From Gulosibacter hominis (GTDB lineage: Bacteria > Actinomycetota > Actinomycetes > Actinomycetales > Microbacteriaceae), in contig NZ_CAJGWQ010000003.1 of NCBI RefSeq assembly GCF_904842695.1, forward strand, positions 62,001-126,000: DNA of 64,000 nucleotides. The letters are read 5' to 3'. The translations under genes and the position numbers were made by a program. Shown one piece after another: positions 9,212 through 16,926 of this stretch. Positions within the stretch are counted from its first letter, which is position 1. Every line of letters begins with the position of its first letter. A model generated the notes under the pieces. It made no database searches, was not told the DNA's origin, and saw only the letters and a list, made by a program, of their open reading frames with translations.

Positions 9212-11037
9212 TGATGAGCCGTGGCCGTCTCGTTGTTTACGCGCTGAATGATAGTGCAGCGCGACTGTCAGACTACGTATTCTACGCACTTGAGAGGTAC
9301 CGGCCCGCGGCCGAACAACTTGTTGTTGTAGTGCAAGATAGCCTTCAAGTTGAGTCGCTGTGTATCCAGAAACTGAAAAAAATCGCGGATAGTGTCTGGC
9401 ACACCAAGCAGCCGCGCAGTATCTCAGCGATTTGGCATACGCTTAGGACCCGAATCGGGCGCGAAGGGTTGTCCCAGTTCTCGGAAGTTCTAGTCGTGGA
9501 CGACACGAGCTTGGTCGTCTTTGATGGGCATCTTCCTCAGCCGGAGCATGTTTCGACGTTGGATGCCTGGACACTAGTTCGACCAGATCGAGGGGAAGGC
9601 CGAGAACGCACTGCGCTCAACTGGCTCGGAGTATCGGGAAAGACATTTGCTTTTGAACGATTCTGGGCTGTTGTGGATCGCGGTCCAGTGGGATTTGACG
9701 AGTTTAATGACCACCTAGTATCAATGAGCTTTTCTGTTAGTCGTATCTTCGAGCGCCCAGCGGAAAATGATGCTTATCTGCTCCGGGACTCTCTTCTAGA
9801 TCTGGTTGATCAGGGGTTGCCCATTATTCCATGGAAGGCTCTCACCATTGACCCCCTCGTTGCAGATCGTTGGGCGCTGCAACCCCGCAAGTCTTTTGAC
9901 ATCGCTGTTGCGAAGGGAGTTCCGGAAGAACTAATTTGGCAGCACCTCTTGCGATCATTGCAGCCGCGTGTCTGGTACACAAATTTAGCAATGCACGAGA
10001 TCGTGCCTTCTGCGTCAGCGTCTGAGAGTAAGCCAGCACTCATAACCGCTGTCGTTATGCATGTTTACTACGTAGATATGCTTGATGAGTTGTTGGGGTA
10101 TGCTGCAAACGTTCCTGGCGACAGGCGGCTGGTTGTCACAACAAACACTGCCGAGAAACGTGCTGAGATTGAAGATCTGGTTCGTTTAGATGGCCGTTTT
10201 GAAAATTTCGAGGTCAGGGTCGTGACTAGTAACCGTGGCCGGGACATATCTGCGTTCGTGCTTGATTGTGCTGACATCCTGCGCGACGAGTCGATTGACC
10301 TGATTGTCAAGCTGCACTCGAAACGTTCAGTTCAGGACCCTGAAAGTGTAAGCTCATGGTTCCGTCGGCACCTGTTTGAGAATTTGCTTGGTACAGCTGA
10401 GTACGCGCGTAACGTTTACACGCTGTTCGAAAATGAAGACGGCCTTGGGATGGTATTCCCGCCAACAGTTCACAGAGGCCTCCCGACACTTGGTCATGCC
10501 TGGTCAAGGAACGCCGATTTAGCTGTCGAATTGGCGCCACGGCTTGGGATCACCAGTCCCCTCGATGAGCTTACGCCGTTGGCTCCCTATGGGTCGATGT
10601 TTATTGCTCGCAGGGAGGTGCTCGCCCCGCTGCTCGATGCAGCCTTCACCGTTGACGAATTCCCTGGTGCCGCTGAGTACCAGGATGGTTCGCTGGCTCA
10701 CACCCTGGAGCGGCTCATCGCATATATGAGCATTAGCCAGGGCCGCTACATCAAGACCATTGAAACGAGTGATTTGGCAGAGATTAGCTCGACGGGACTC
10801 GAATACAAGCTTCAGAAAGTTGCTAGCTTTCTTCCACCGTTCACGGTTGACCAGGTAGACACGCTCTCAGGCGTGGGACAAATTAGCTACATTTCAAGTT
10901 CGTTTAAGCGAGGGGTAACACACCGCGTCTATCGACGCTTCCCTCTGATAACGAAGTCGCTACAGCCGCTAAAACCAGCCCTTCGCTGGTTGTGGCCGAG
11001 GGTCAAAGTCGTCATGCGTCGCGTGCTCGGTCGATGA
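9208..11037 (+). CDS. rhamnan synthesis F family protein (second copy)
   Basis: A 609-residue RgpF-like protein coupled to the preceding paralogue by an ATGA overlap. The N-terminal third resembles the first protein's domain (LVVYALNDSAARLSDYVFYALERY). The central and C-terminal part carries the clearest RgpF signature: ITAVVMHVYYVDML at about 280, TSNRGRDISAFV at about 335 and IVKLHSKRS at about 360. The C-terminus is basic. Its 3' end overlaps the convergent ligase gene by 26 nt. With rmlA and rmlC nearby, a role in building a rhamnose polymer is the natural reading. Confidence 0.82.
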   Translation: MMMSRGRLVVYALNDSAARLSDYVFYALERYRPAAEQLVVVVQDSLQVESLCIQKLKKIADSVWHTKQPRSISAIWHTLRTRIGREGLSQFSEVLVVDDTSLVVFDGHLPQPEHVSTLDAWTLVRPDRGEGRERTALNWLGVSGKTFAFERFWAVVDRGPVGFDEFNDHLVSMSFSVSRIFERPAENDAYLLRDSLLDLVDQGLPIIPWKALTIDPLVADRWALQPRKSFDIAVAKGVPEELIWQHLLRSLQPRVWYTNLAMHEIVPSASASESKPALITAVVMHVYYVDMLDELLGYAANVPGDRRLVVTTNTAEKRAEIEDLVRLDGRFENFEVRVVTSNRGRDISAFVLDCADILRDESIDLIVKLHSKRSVQDPESVSSWFRRHLFENLLGTAEYARNVYTLFENEDGLGMVFPPTVHRGLPTLGHAWSRNADLAVELAPRLGITSPLDELTPLAPYGSMFIARREVLAPLLDAAFTVDEFPGAAEYQDGSLAHTLERLIAYMSISQGRYIKTIETSDLAEISSTGLEYKLQKVASFLPPFTVDQVDTLSGVGQISYISSSFKRGVTHRVYRRFPLITKSLQPLKPALRWLWPRVKVVMRRVLGR

Positions 11038-12511
11038 CTTGGATAACGCCGGTATGCAGATGGCGGGGTAGAAAAGAAGGGCTAGTTATGCGGAGCTTCG
11101 CATAGATTGCAGCCCAGCATAAGAACATCCAATTGCCTTCAACAAGGAGCCGTGACTCAGTCATCGACTGCACCGCCAGGGCAACCAAGATGAGAAACGG
11201 GGCCGCGGTCTGACTCGCGAGATGCTGGCGGGCGCCCTGCTGGCCAGTAACCGTCAGGAATGGCGTGTCTGGCTGGTCGATCGCGATCCACCAGGTGCGG
11301 ATGAGCGCAGTAAACGTCAATAGCGCAAAGAGCGCGACACCAATTGCCCCCGTTTGCATCCAGACGTCCAGAAACGCGTTGTGCGCCTGGTGGTACGCGG
11401 TGCCTTCAATTACGGCGAGATCGTCAAACTGGGGAAGCCAGGGCGCCCAGTAACTAATCCAACCGATGCCAAAAACCGGTGACTGTGTCCCCAGAGTGAT
11501 CACGGCGCGCCAGATATCTCCCCGGCCAGACATGTCTGGTGAGCGGTTCATTGTTGCAAAAATGAAATCGTTATTGGCGACGACAAAAAAGGCGCCGGCA
11601 ACGAGCAGTGTGCCAACCGCCCAGTACATCGCCCAGCGCAGCGTTCGAGAAATCCGTCGTCCAAGAAACACGAGCATGCCACCAAGTGCGACGAAGGCGA
11701 GCGCGATGAATGCCGTGGCTGAGTGGGCGTGCACCAGCACGAATGCTGATATCGCGATCATGCTCATGGCATAGAGACGTGGAAGATAGCGATCCCACAG
11801 CTGTGCGATGGTCATGATCAGGGCAATCACCGCAATCATCGCCAAAAGGTTGCGGTTGCCCGGTAGGCCCTGGATATCACCCTGCGCGAAAATACTGAGA
11901 TTTGCGTGACTCCAGTAAAAATTACTGGGGATGTTTGCAAGATCGTGTGGGGTGTCTGGCCCAAGGAAGAATTGCAGCTCATTCAGGTAGAGGTAGGCCG
12001 GCGGTACCAGACCGTGCGGGGCGAAGATCTTAACGCCGAGCTCAAATAGCAGGGAACCGCCCGTGAGAATGCGTGCGGCAGCACCGAGTGCCTGAAAGAA
12101 CTGAAATCGGGTGAGGCAGAGTGCCAAGCCAAGGCCGAAGTAGGCGGTGAGTAGCTGGGCCGCCGACGCTGCCAGGGTCTCGAGAGGATACTGCGACCAC
12201 AGGGTCGAAAGCCCACACCAAGCAACGAATGCAAGGAGCATGGTGGGCAAATGGCGCAGGCGCACCTGTGAATGCCGGCGCCGAAGCGCGATGCCCAAGA
12301 GCACTGCGAGTACGAGCGTGATTAGCACGTAACCGACCCAGCCGATGGTGTATCGCAGTGCATCACCAGAGAACGCGATCGCGATGATGGCAGTGCTCAA
12401 CAACATCGTTCGAGATGTCCGAGAAGGATTGGACTGTGTGCGCGCATCGGCTGTAGCAGTCTGAGATGAGACGCCGGTAGGGGGCCGATGCGGGAATGCC
12501 ATGCGGTCCAT
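11012..12511 (-). CDS. O-antigen ligase/polymerase family membrane protein
   Basis: A 499-residue polytopic protein with about 12 hydrophobic helices after a roughly 35-residue Ser/Thr-rich cytoplasmic N-terminus. The long loop before the last helices carries the Wzy_C/WaaL-like pattern MSGRGDIWRAVI and, further on, GTAYHQAHNAFLDVW, where an Arg and a His are functionally important in this family. In Gram-positive bacteria such proteins polymerise or transfer lipid-linked glycans outside the membrane. It is convergent with the second RgpF gene and divergent from the lipoprotein gene at 12711. Whether it is a polymerase or a ligase cannot be told from the sequence. Confidence 0.82.
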   Translation of the reverse strand: MDRMAFPHRPPTGVSSQTATADARTQSNPSRTSRTMLLSTAIIAIAFSGDALRYTIGWVGYVLITLVLAVLLGIALRRRHSQVRLRHLPTMLLAFVAWCGLSTLWSQYPLETLAASAAQLLTAYFGLGLALCLTRFQFFQALGAAARILTGGSLLFELGVKIFAPHGLVPPAYLYLNELQFFLGPDTPHDLANIPSNFYWSHANLSIFAQGDIQGLPGNRNLLAMIAVIALIMTIAQLWDRYLPRLYAMSMIAISAFVLVHAHSATAFIALAFVALGGMLVFLGRRISRTLRWAMYWAVGTLLVAGAFFVVANNDFIFATMNRSPDMSGRGDIWRAVITLGTQSPVFGIGWISYWAPWLPQFDDLAVIEGTAYHQAHNAFLDVWMQTGAIGVALFALLTFTALIRTWWIAIDQPDTPFLTVTGQQGARQHLASQTAAPFLILVALAVQSMTESRLLVEGNWMFLCWAAIYAKLRITSPSFLPRHLHTGVIQVIDRARDA

Positions 12512-12566
12512 TCTCGCATCCGGTGAATCCGCGGGACATGTCCCTGGGTATCACTTCTATGACAAA

Positions 12567-12658
12567 TTACATGCGTGTAACTAGCTGAGGTCTGCGGGAA
12601 TCCGGCCTTTGACCTCGGCGTGTCGGATCTTTTTCGTGACAAATGTGACGAGTGTGAC
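12567..12658. promoter_or_regulatory. regulatory region with a dyad and three GTGAC direct repeats
   Basis: The 199-nt divergent region between the ligase gene and the lipoprotein gene contains a perfect 14-nt palindrome TTACATGCGTGTAA (12567-12580) and three GTGAC boxes at 12636, 12645 and 12654, exactly 9 nt apart. GTnAC-type direct repeats are bound by actinobacterial response regulators such as MtrA and PhoP. Assignment to one of these is inference. Confidence 0.4.
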
Positions 12659-12710
12659 TACTGTTGCAAATGTTATTTACCGTGACGACACGCCGAGTGT
12701 TGGAGGAATC

Positions 12711-13235
12711 ATGACTAGTCAAGCCAGTTCGTCGGATAACGGGAGCCGCCTGCGCTGGCTGGTGCTCGGGTTGGGAGCCGTGACGCTGTCGCTCGCAGCT
12801 TGCACCGGTGCCGTCAGCGGTGGCGGCGAAACAACTGCAACCGCAACCACGACTCCGGCTGTGCCCACTGTCGCGCCGACCGCCGAGGTCGAGACCGAAA
12901 GCGCTCCAGCAACGGCTGAGTCGACCGACGCGGCATCGGGTGATGCAAACGTCATCGTGGTGGCTGCCGACTACGACGCTGACTCCGCCACTATCGAGGT
13001 GCGCTCGATCGTGACCAACCTCATTGCCGAAGGCACCTGCACGGTAACCGCCACGAGCCCCGAGGGTGAGGAGCTTACCGCTACGGTTGAGGCTCGCCCT
13101 GACGCACAAAGCACCGTGTGCCCGCTCGCAACTATCGAGGGCGTGACCGGCGAAGGCTGGAAGGTCCAGGTGGCCTTTGAAAGTGCCGAGGGCAACGGCA
13201 TTTCTGAAGCCGTGGTGGCGGAGGTGCGCCAGTGA
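12711..13235 (+). CDS. small secreted lipoprotein
   Basis: A 174-residue lipoprotein. GGAGGA at 12702-12707 fixes the start at ATG 12711; the frame is open further upstream but without a ribosome site. The N-terminus has a basic part, a hydrophobic helix and lipobox LAAC with the lipidated Cys at residue 31. A Thr/Ala/Val-rich linker (about 35-80) joins it to a beta-rich domain of about 90 residues containing two Cys (TCTV and TVCPL) that could form a disulfide. It overlaps the next gene (GTGA), so the lipoprotein and the wall-anchored protein are made together. No known family was recognised for the domain. Confidence 0.75.
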   Translation: MTSQASSSDNGSRLRWLVLGLGAVTLSLAACTGAVSGGGETTATATTTPAVPTVAPTAEVETESAPATAESTDAASGDANVIVVAADYDADSATIEVRSIVTNLIAEGTCTVTATSPEGEELTATVEARPDAQSTVCPLATIEGVTGEGWKVQVAFESAEGNGISEAVVAEVRQ

Positions 13236-14923
13236 TTCGCCGTCTTCGACGACACATCGCGCTCGCTTGCGCTGGTGTGCTGATTGCTGTCAGTGGGATC
13301 GTGCTAACCGCAAGCCAGCAAGACGCGCAGGCCGCCGATGCATCCAATTTTCGACCCGGTTATCTCATCAGCGACGAGAACTTCTACGACTCGGCCGCGA
13401 TGTCGGTTTCACAAATTCAAGACTTCTTGAACAAGCGTGGCTCGAGCTGCACGGGTAACTGCCTCAAAGACAAACGCGTCGATACGGTGAGCAAGGCGGC
13501 CAACAGGTACTGCGGTGCCTATCAGGGCGCACGCGGTGAATCGGCCGCGCAGATTATCTCGAAGGTCGGTAAAGCCTGCGGTATTTCACCCAAGGTGCTT
13601 CTCGTGATGCTCGAAAAAGAGACCTCGCTGGTCACCATGGATAACCCCGGCGAATGGCGCTACGAGCGGGCAATGGGCTACTACTGCCCGGACGACCCGA
13701 ACCGCCCCGGATGGTGTAACCCCGAATATGCCGGCCTGTACAACCAGCTCTACCGGGCGGCCTGGCAGTTCAACCAGTACGCGGCGAACCGCGGCGACTA
13801 TGCCTATGTGGCCGGGCGCAATAACAGCATCCTCTACAACCCCGACCGCAGCTGTGGTGCCTCGAACGTCTACATCGAAAACCAGGCAACCGCATCGCTG
13901 TACATCTACACCCCGTACCAGCCCAACCAGGCCGCACTGTCGAACCTCTACGGCACCGGTGACGGCTGCTCGAGCTACGGAAACCGCAACTTCTGGCGCC
14001 TCTACACCGACTGGTTTGGGTCGCCGACCGCCGCGCCGCAGCCCGTAGCGCACGATCCGCAGGGTGCTTATGACACGCTCACGCCCGTGAATGGTGGGTT
14101 TCGGTTGACAGGGTGGGCTGTTGATGCTGATAAGCCGAAAACTTCGTTGGAGGTGCGTATCGATTTCGAAGGCCGCAAAGAAGTTGTGACGGCCAAGGAA
14201 TATCGACCGGATGTTGAGAGAGCTATTGCTGCAGCCGGGGCAAACCAGGGTTTTGACAAGATCATCAAAGTAGAGCCTGGTTCCTACCAGGTGTGTATAA
14301 CTGCAATCAACATCGGAGGCGGTAACGATAAGTCGCTTGGTTGTAAGTCCGTTAAGGTGTCTGCTCCCAAGCCGAAGCCGACTGAAACGGTGAAACCGAC
14401 GGAGACAGTGAAGCCGACTGAGACGGTGAAGCCGGTGGAGACGGTGAAGCCGACTGAAACGCTGAAGCCACAGCCGAGCGAGACTGCTAAGCCGACCGAG
14501 ACGGTCAAGCCGATTGAAACGGTGAAGCCGAAGCCGACGGAGACTGCGAAGCCCTCAGAGCCAGTAGTGACTGAGTCGCAAGAAACCGCGGCGGCGGGAA
14601 CGGGCGGTGGTGCTCACGGTGGACAAGTGGGCACTGCGAGCGAGCCACCTGTCAGTGTTGTCCCGAACGGAGGCGGAAAATTGCCAACCGAGGAAACATT
14701 GGCTGACAACGCCGAGCGCCCCGAAGCTGCCGCTCCGCAGCCGCTATCGGTGATCCCCGATGAGGATGCGGCCGAAGCGCCGAGCTCGTCGTCGAGCGAC
14801 GCATCCGAACTTGCCGCAACCGGCATGCAGCCAATGGCAACCCCGGTGCTCGCCGCACTCGGAGTGCTGCTGGTCAGCGCCGCGGCCCTGCTGGGGATGC
14901 AAGGGCTGCGTCGCGAGCCCTAG
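13232..14923 (+). CDS. secreted, sortase-anchored multidomain protein with Pro/Thr/Glu repeats
   Basis: A 563-residue protein starting with GTG inside the stop codon of the lipoprotein gene. It has a signal peptide (about 1-34, ending QAADA) and a Cys-rich domain (about 40-265). That domain is widespread in actinobacterial secreted proteins and contains SVSQIQDFLNKRGSSC and VLLVMLEKETSLV, whose Glu sits where a lysozyme-like catalytic Glu might be. A beta domain (about 270-375, GFRLTGWAVDAD) follows, then KPTETV repeats, a Gly/Ser/Pro stretch, a class E sortase motif LAATG, a hydrophobic helix and a basic tail. Base composition and codon use shift abruptly from about 14080 to about 14690, suggesting a transferred segment. 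Enzymatic activity is not established. Confidence 0.75.
   Translation: MIRRLRRHIALACAGVLIAVSGIVLTASQQDAQAADASNFRPGYLISDENFYDSAAMSVSQIQDFLNKRGSSCTGNCLKDKRVDTVSKAANRYCGAYQGARGESAAQIISKVGKACGISPKVLLVMLEKETSLVTMDNPGEWRYERAMGYYCPDDPNRPGWCNPEYAGLYNQLYRAAWQFNQYAANRGDYAYVAGRNNSILYNPDRSCGASNVYIENQATASLYIYTPYQPNQAALSNLYGTGDGCSSYGNRNFWRLYTDWFGSPTAAPQPVAHDPQGAYDTLTPVNGGFRLTGWAVDADKPKTSLEVRIDFEGRKEVVTAKEYRPDVERAIAAAGANQGFDKIIKVEPGSYQVCITAINIGGGNDKSLGCKSVKVSAPKPKPTETVKPTETVKPTETVKPVETVKPTETLKPQPSETAKPTETVKPIETVKPKPTETAKPSEPVVTESQETAAAGTGGGAHGGQVGTASEPPVSVVPNGGGKLPTEETLADNAERPEAAAPQPLSVIPDEDAAEAPSSSSSDASELAATGMQPMATPVLAALGVLLVSAAALLGMQGLRREP
14369..14568 (+). repeat. in-frame tandem repeats encoding KPTETV
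   Basis: About ten imperfect 18-bp units (with some longer variants) encode K-P-T/V/I-E-T-V/A/L. They form a rigid, wall-spanning stalk before the sortase signal. The copy number is likely to vary between strains. Confidence 0.85.
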
Positions 14924-14969
14924 CGGTGAGCTGCCGCAAATAAGCTGAGCAATCCCAGTCTCAGCACAG

Positions 14970-15005
14970 GTCAGGCCCAAACGTGGAGACGCGTTTGGGC
15001 CTGAC
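14970..15005 (+). terminator. intrinsic terminator after the wall-anchored protein gene
   Basis: A perfect 14-bp stem (14970-14983 with 14992-15005) and an 8-nt loop lie 47 nt after the stop codon. The downstream U-tract is weak (ACTGTTTCTG), as is common in high-GC bacteria. It separates this unit from manA. Confidence 0.7.
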
Positions 15006-15043
15006 ACTGTTTCTGACACGAGTAACGGGTAGAGTCACCAACG

Positions 15044-16333
15044 ATGTTTGTAACGCTCGAGAACACACCGATGCGCTATGCCTGGGGCGCACGAGGCGCG
15101 ATTACCGACTACCTCGGAAACACCGGCGCCGTTCTCGAACCCGAAACAAGCGGCGCCGAAGCCCCAGTGCAGGCCGAACTCTGGCTCGGTGCACACCACG
15201 GCTCGCCCGCAAAAATCACCAGCCCCGAACTGGTGGGCGGCCACACCGACCTGCGGCAGTGGATCCAAGCCGAACCCGAACGCGCGCTCGGCCAGTTCGC
15301 GGTCGGTCTCCGACGCGGCGAACCGGTGCGGCTACCTTTTCTTCTCAAGGTGCTTGCCGCGGGCGAACCGCTCTCGCTACAGGTGCATCCCGACCTCGCC
15401 CGCGCGCGACTCGGATTCGCCGCCGAAAATGAGGCGGGCATCCCGCTCGACGACCCGAGCCGCAACTACCGCGACCCCTTCCACAAGCCCGAACTGCTCA
15501 TCGCACTCAGTGACACCATGACCGCGCTGGCAGGCTTCCGCAGCTTCGGTGAAGTGCGCGAACTTGTGGCAGATATTGCCGAGCTCGCAGCCGAAGCTGG
15601 CACCGCATCCCGATTCGCGCCATTCGCAGAGCGCGTCGCCGAACTCGATTCCGAAGCAGACCTACGCGAACTGGTGGCCTTCAACCTGTCGAAATCTACC
15701 GAGGCAGTCGACGCGCTACCGGTGCTCTACCAGTGGGCCGAGGGCGACGGTAGATGGCAACGCGAACGGGCCACCGTGCGCGCCATCCGCCGCGCGCATC
15801 CCGGCGACGCCAGCGTATTGACAGCGCTACTCATGAACCACGTCGCACTGCACCGCGGTGAAGGTCTTTACATCCGTGCCGGTGTGCTACACGCCTACGT
15901 GGAGGGCGTGGGTATTGAAATTATGGCCGCAAGCGACAATGTGCTGCGCGGCGGGCTCACTGCCAAACACATCGATGTCGACGAACTCATGGCGGCGCTC
16001 AGCTTCGCGCCCACACCGCCGCCGTATCTCAGCGCCGAACAACTCAACAACTTCGTCACCACTTTCGACCCCGACGAGCCCGACTTCCGCCTGCAGCGAG
16101 TGCAGGGCGTGCGAGTCGACACGGAAATCAACGTCGTCGGCCCGAGCGTGCTGCTCAACCTGGGACAGGCGGTCGAGGTCACCGATGCGGCTGGCGAAAC
16201 GACTACTCTCGCGCACGGCCAGGCAATTTTTGCCACTCCGGATGCGCCGCCACTGCGAGTCATCGGCACGGACGTTGATCTTGTGGTCGCGTCTACAGGT
16301 GTGGATGCGGGCGAGTCGCTGCCGCTCGATTAG
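15044..16333 (+). CDS. manA: mannose-6-phosphate isomerase, class I
   Basis: A zinc-dependent cytoplasmic cupin enzyme interconverting fructose-6-phosphate and mannose-6-phosphate, feeding GDP-mannose synthesis with manB. It has 429 residues, normal for class I. Visible motifs are YAWGARGAI at the N-terminus, LSLQVHPD (about residues 110-117, metal-binding His), FHKPELLIAL (about 145) and the late YIRAGVLHAYVEGVGIEIMAASDNVLRGGLT (here described as positions about 275-305; it holds a further zinc ligand). A TAGAGT box 8 nt before the ATG and the absence of a Shine-Dalgarno sequence suggest a leaderless start. Confidence 0.92.
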   Translation: MFVTLENTPMRYAWGARGAITDYLGNTGAVLEPETSGAEAPVQAELWLGAHHGSPAKITSPELVGGHTDLRQWIQAEPERALGQFAVGLRRGEPVRLPFLLKVLAAGEPLSLQVHPDLARARLGFAAENEAGIPLDDPSRNYRDPFHKPELLIALSDTMTALAGFRSFGEVRELVADIAELAAEAGTASRFAPFAERVAELDSEADLRELVAFNLSKSTEAVDALPVLYQWAEGDGRWQRERATVRAIRRAHPGDASVLTALLMNHVALHRGEGLYIRAGVLHAYVEGVGIEIMAASDNVLRGGLTAKHIDVDELMAALSFAPTPPPYLSAEQLNNFVTTFDPDEPDFRLQRVQGVRVDTEINVVGPSVLLNLGQAVEVTDAAGETTTLAHGQAIFATPDAPPLRVIGTDVDLVVASTGVDAGESLPLD

Positions 16334-16509
16334 GTTCAGGTGAGCGCTCGGCGTGCGACACGGCGGCGCGCAGGCTGGGAAATCCCGCAAACTCTCAAGT
16401 TGTGGATTAGAGTTTCCGCCCCTGGCACTTGACGCAACCGGTCTTACACCGGTGTAATTACATTGGAGACACGAACAGTCCGTTCGTGGGAATGCGTTGG
16501 AGTTGTGAT

Positions 16510-16824
16510 ATGGCACAGGGTTTGAACCGACCGGTACCAGAAAACTGGTACGTCGATCCGCTGACGCTGGGCGTACCCGGTACGCCCGACTACATCGGCG
16601 ACGACAACCCGCTCTCGTGGCAGGCTGACGCGCTGTGCGCCCAAACCGACCCCGACGCGTTTTTTCCCGAAAAGGGTGGCTCAACCCGCAACGCCAAGTC
16701 GATCTGCCAGGCCTGCGCGGTGCGCGCCGAATGCCTGCAGTACGCGCTCGATAACGACGAGCGCTTCGGCATCTGGGGTGGCCTTTCAGAGAGAGAACGC
16801 CGCAAGCTGCGCCGGCAGGCCTAA
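16510..16824 (+). CDS. whiB2: WhiB-family iron-sulfur transcription regulator (WhiB2/WhmD type)
   Basis: A 104-residue regulator with a [4Fe-4S] cluster bound by four Cys: ALCAQ, then the CQAC pair, then AEC. The family turn GIWGG and a basic tail (SERERRKLRRQA) used for DNA binding follow. ATG 16510 is preferred because GGAG lies 7 nt upstream; in-frame ATG 16492 is an alternative. WhiB2 is needed for septation and sporulation in other actinobacteria. The subfamily call rests mainly on the neighbourhood (manA, envelope glycosyltransferase, manB, DUF3499), which matches the Rv3255c-Rv3260c region of Mycobacterium tuberculosis. Confidence 0.85.
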   Translation: MAQGLNRPVPENWYVDPLTLGVPGTPDYIGDDNPLSWQADALCAQTDPDAFFPEKGGSTRNAKSICQACAVRAECLQYALDNDERFGIWGGLSERERRKLRRQA

Positions 16825-16913
16825 GAGCGGAGCACAGCACACTGTGCCGCGGGTTATCTCGACCACGCTTCCGGCTCGCCGCACAGAATGCCAGCCCGCC
16901 CGAATTCAGTCAC

Positions 16914-16919
16914 TAGCAT
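16914..16919 (+). promoter_or_regulatory. -10 box for a leaderless glycosyltransferase transcript
   Basis: TAGCAT lies 7 nt before ATG 16927 and no ribosome binding site is visible upstream of that ATG. This also supports 16927 rather than the earlier in-frame ATG 16888 as the start. Confidence 0.4.
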
Positions 16920-16926
16920 TCTGCTA

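Noticed and set aside
14369-14568. Possible CRISPR-like repeat array
   Set aside because: The units are contiguous, in frame and encode KPTETV; there are no spacers.
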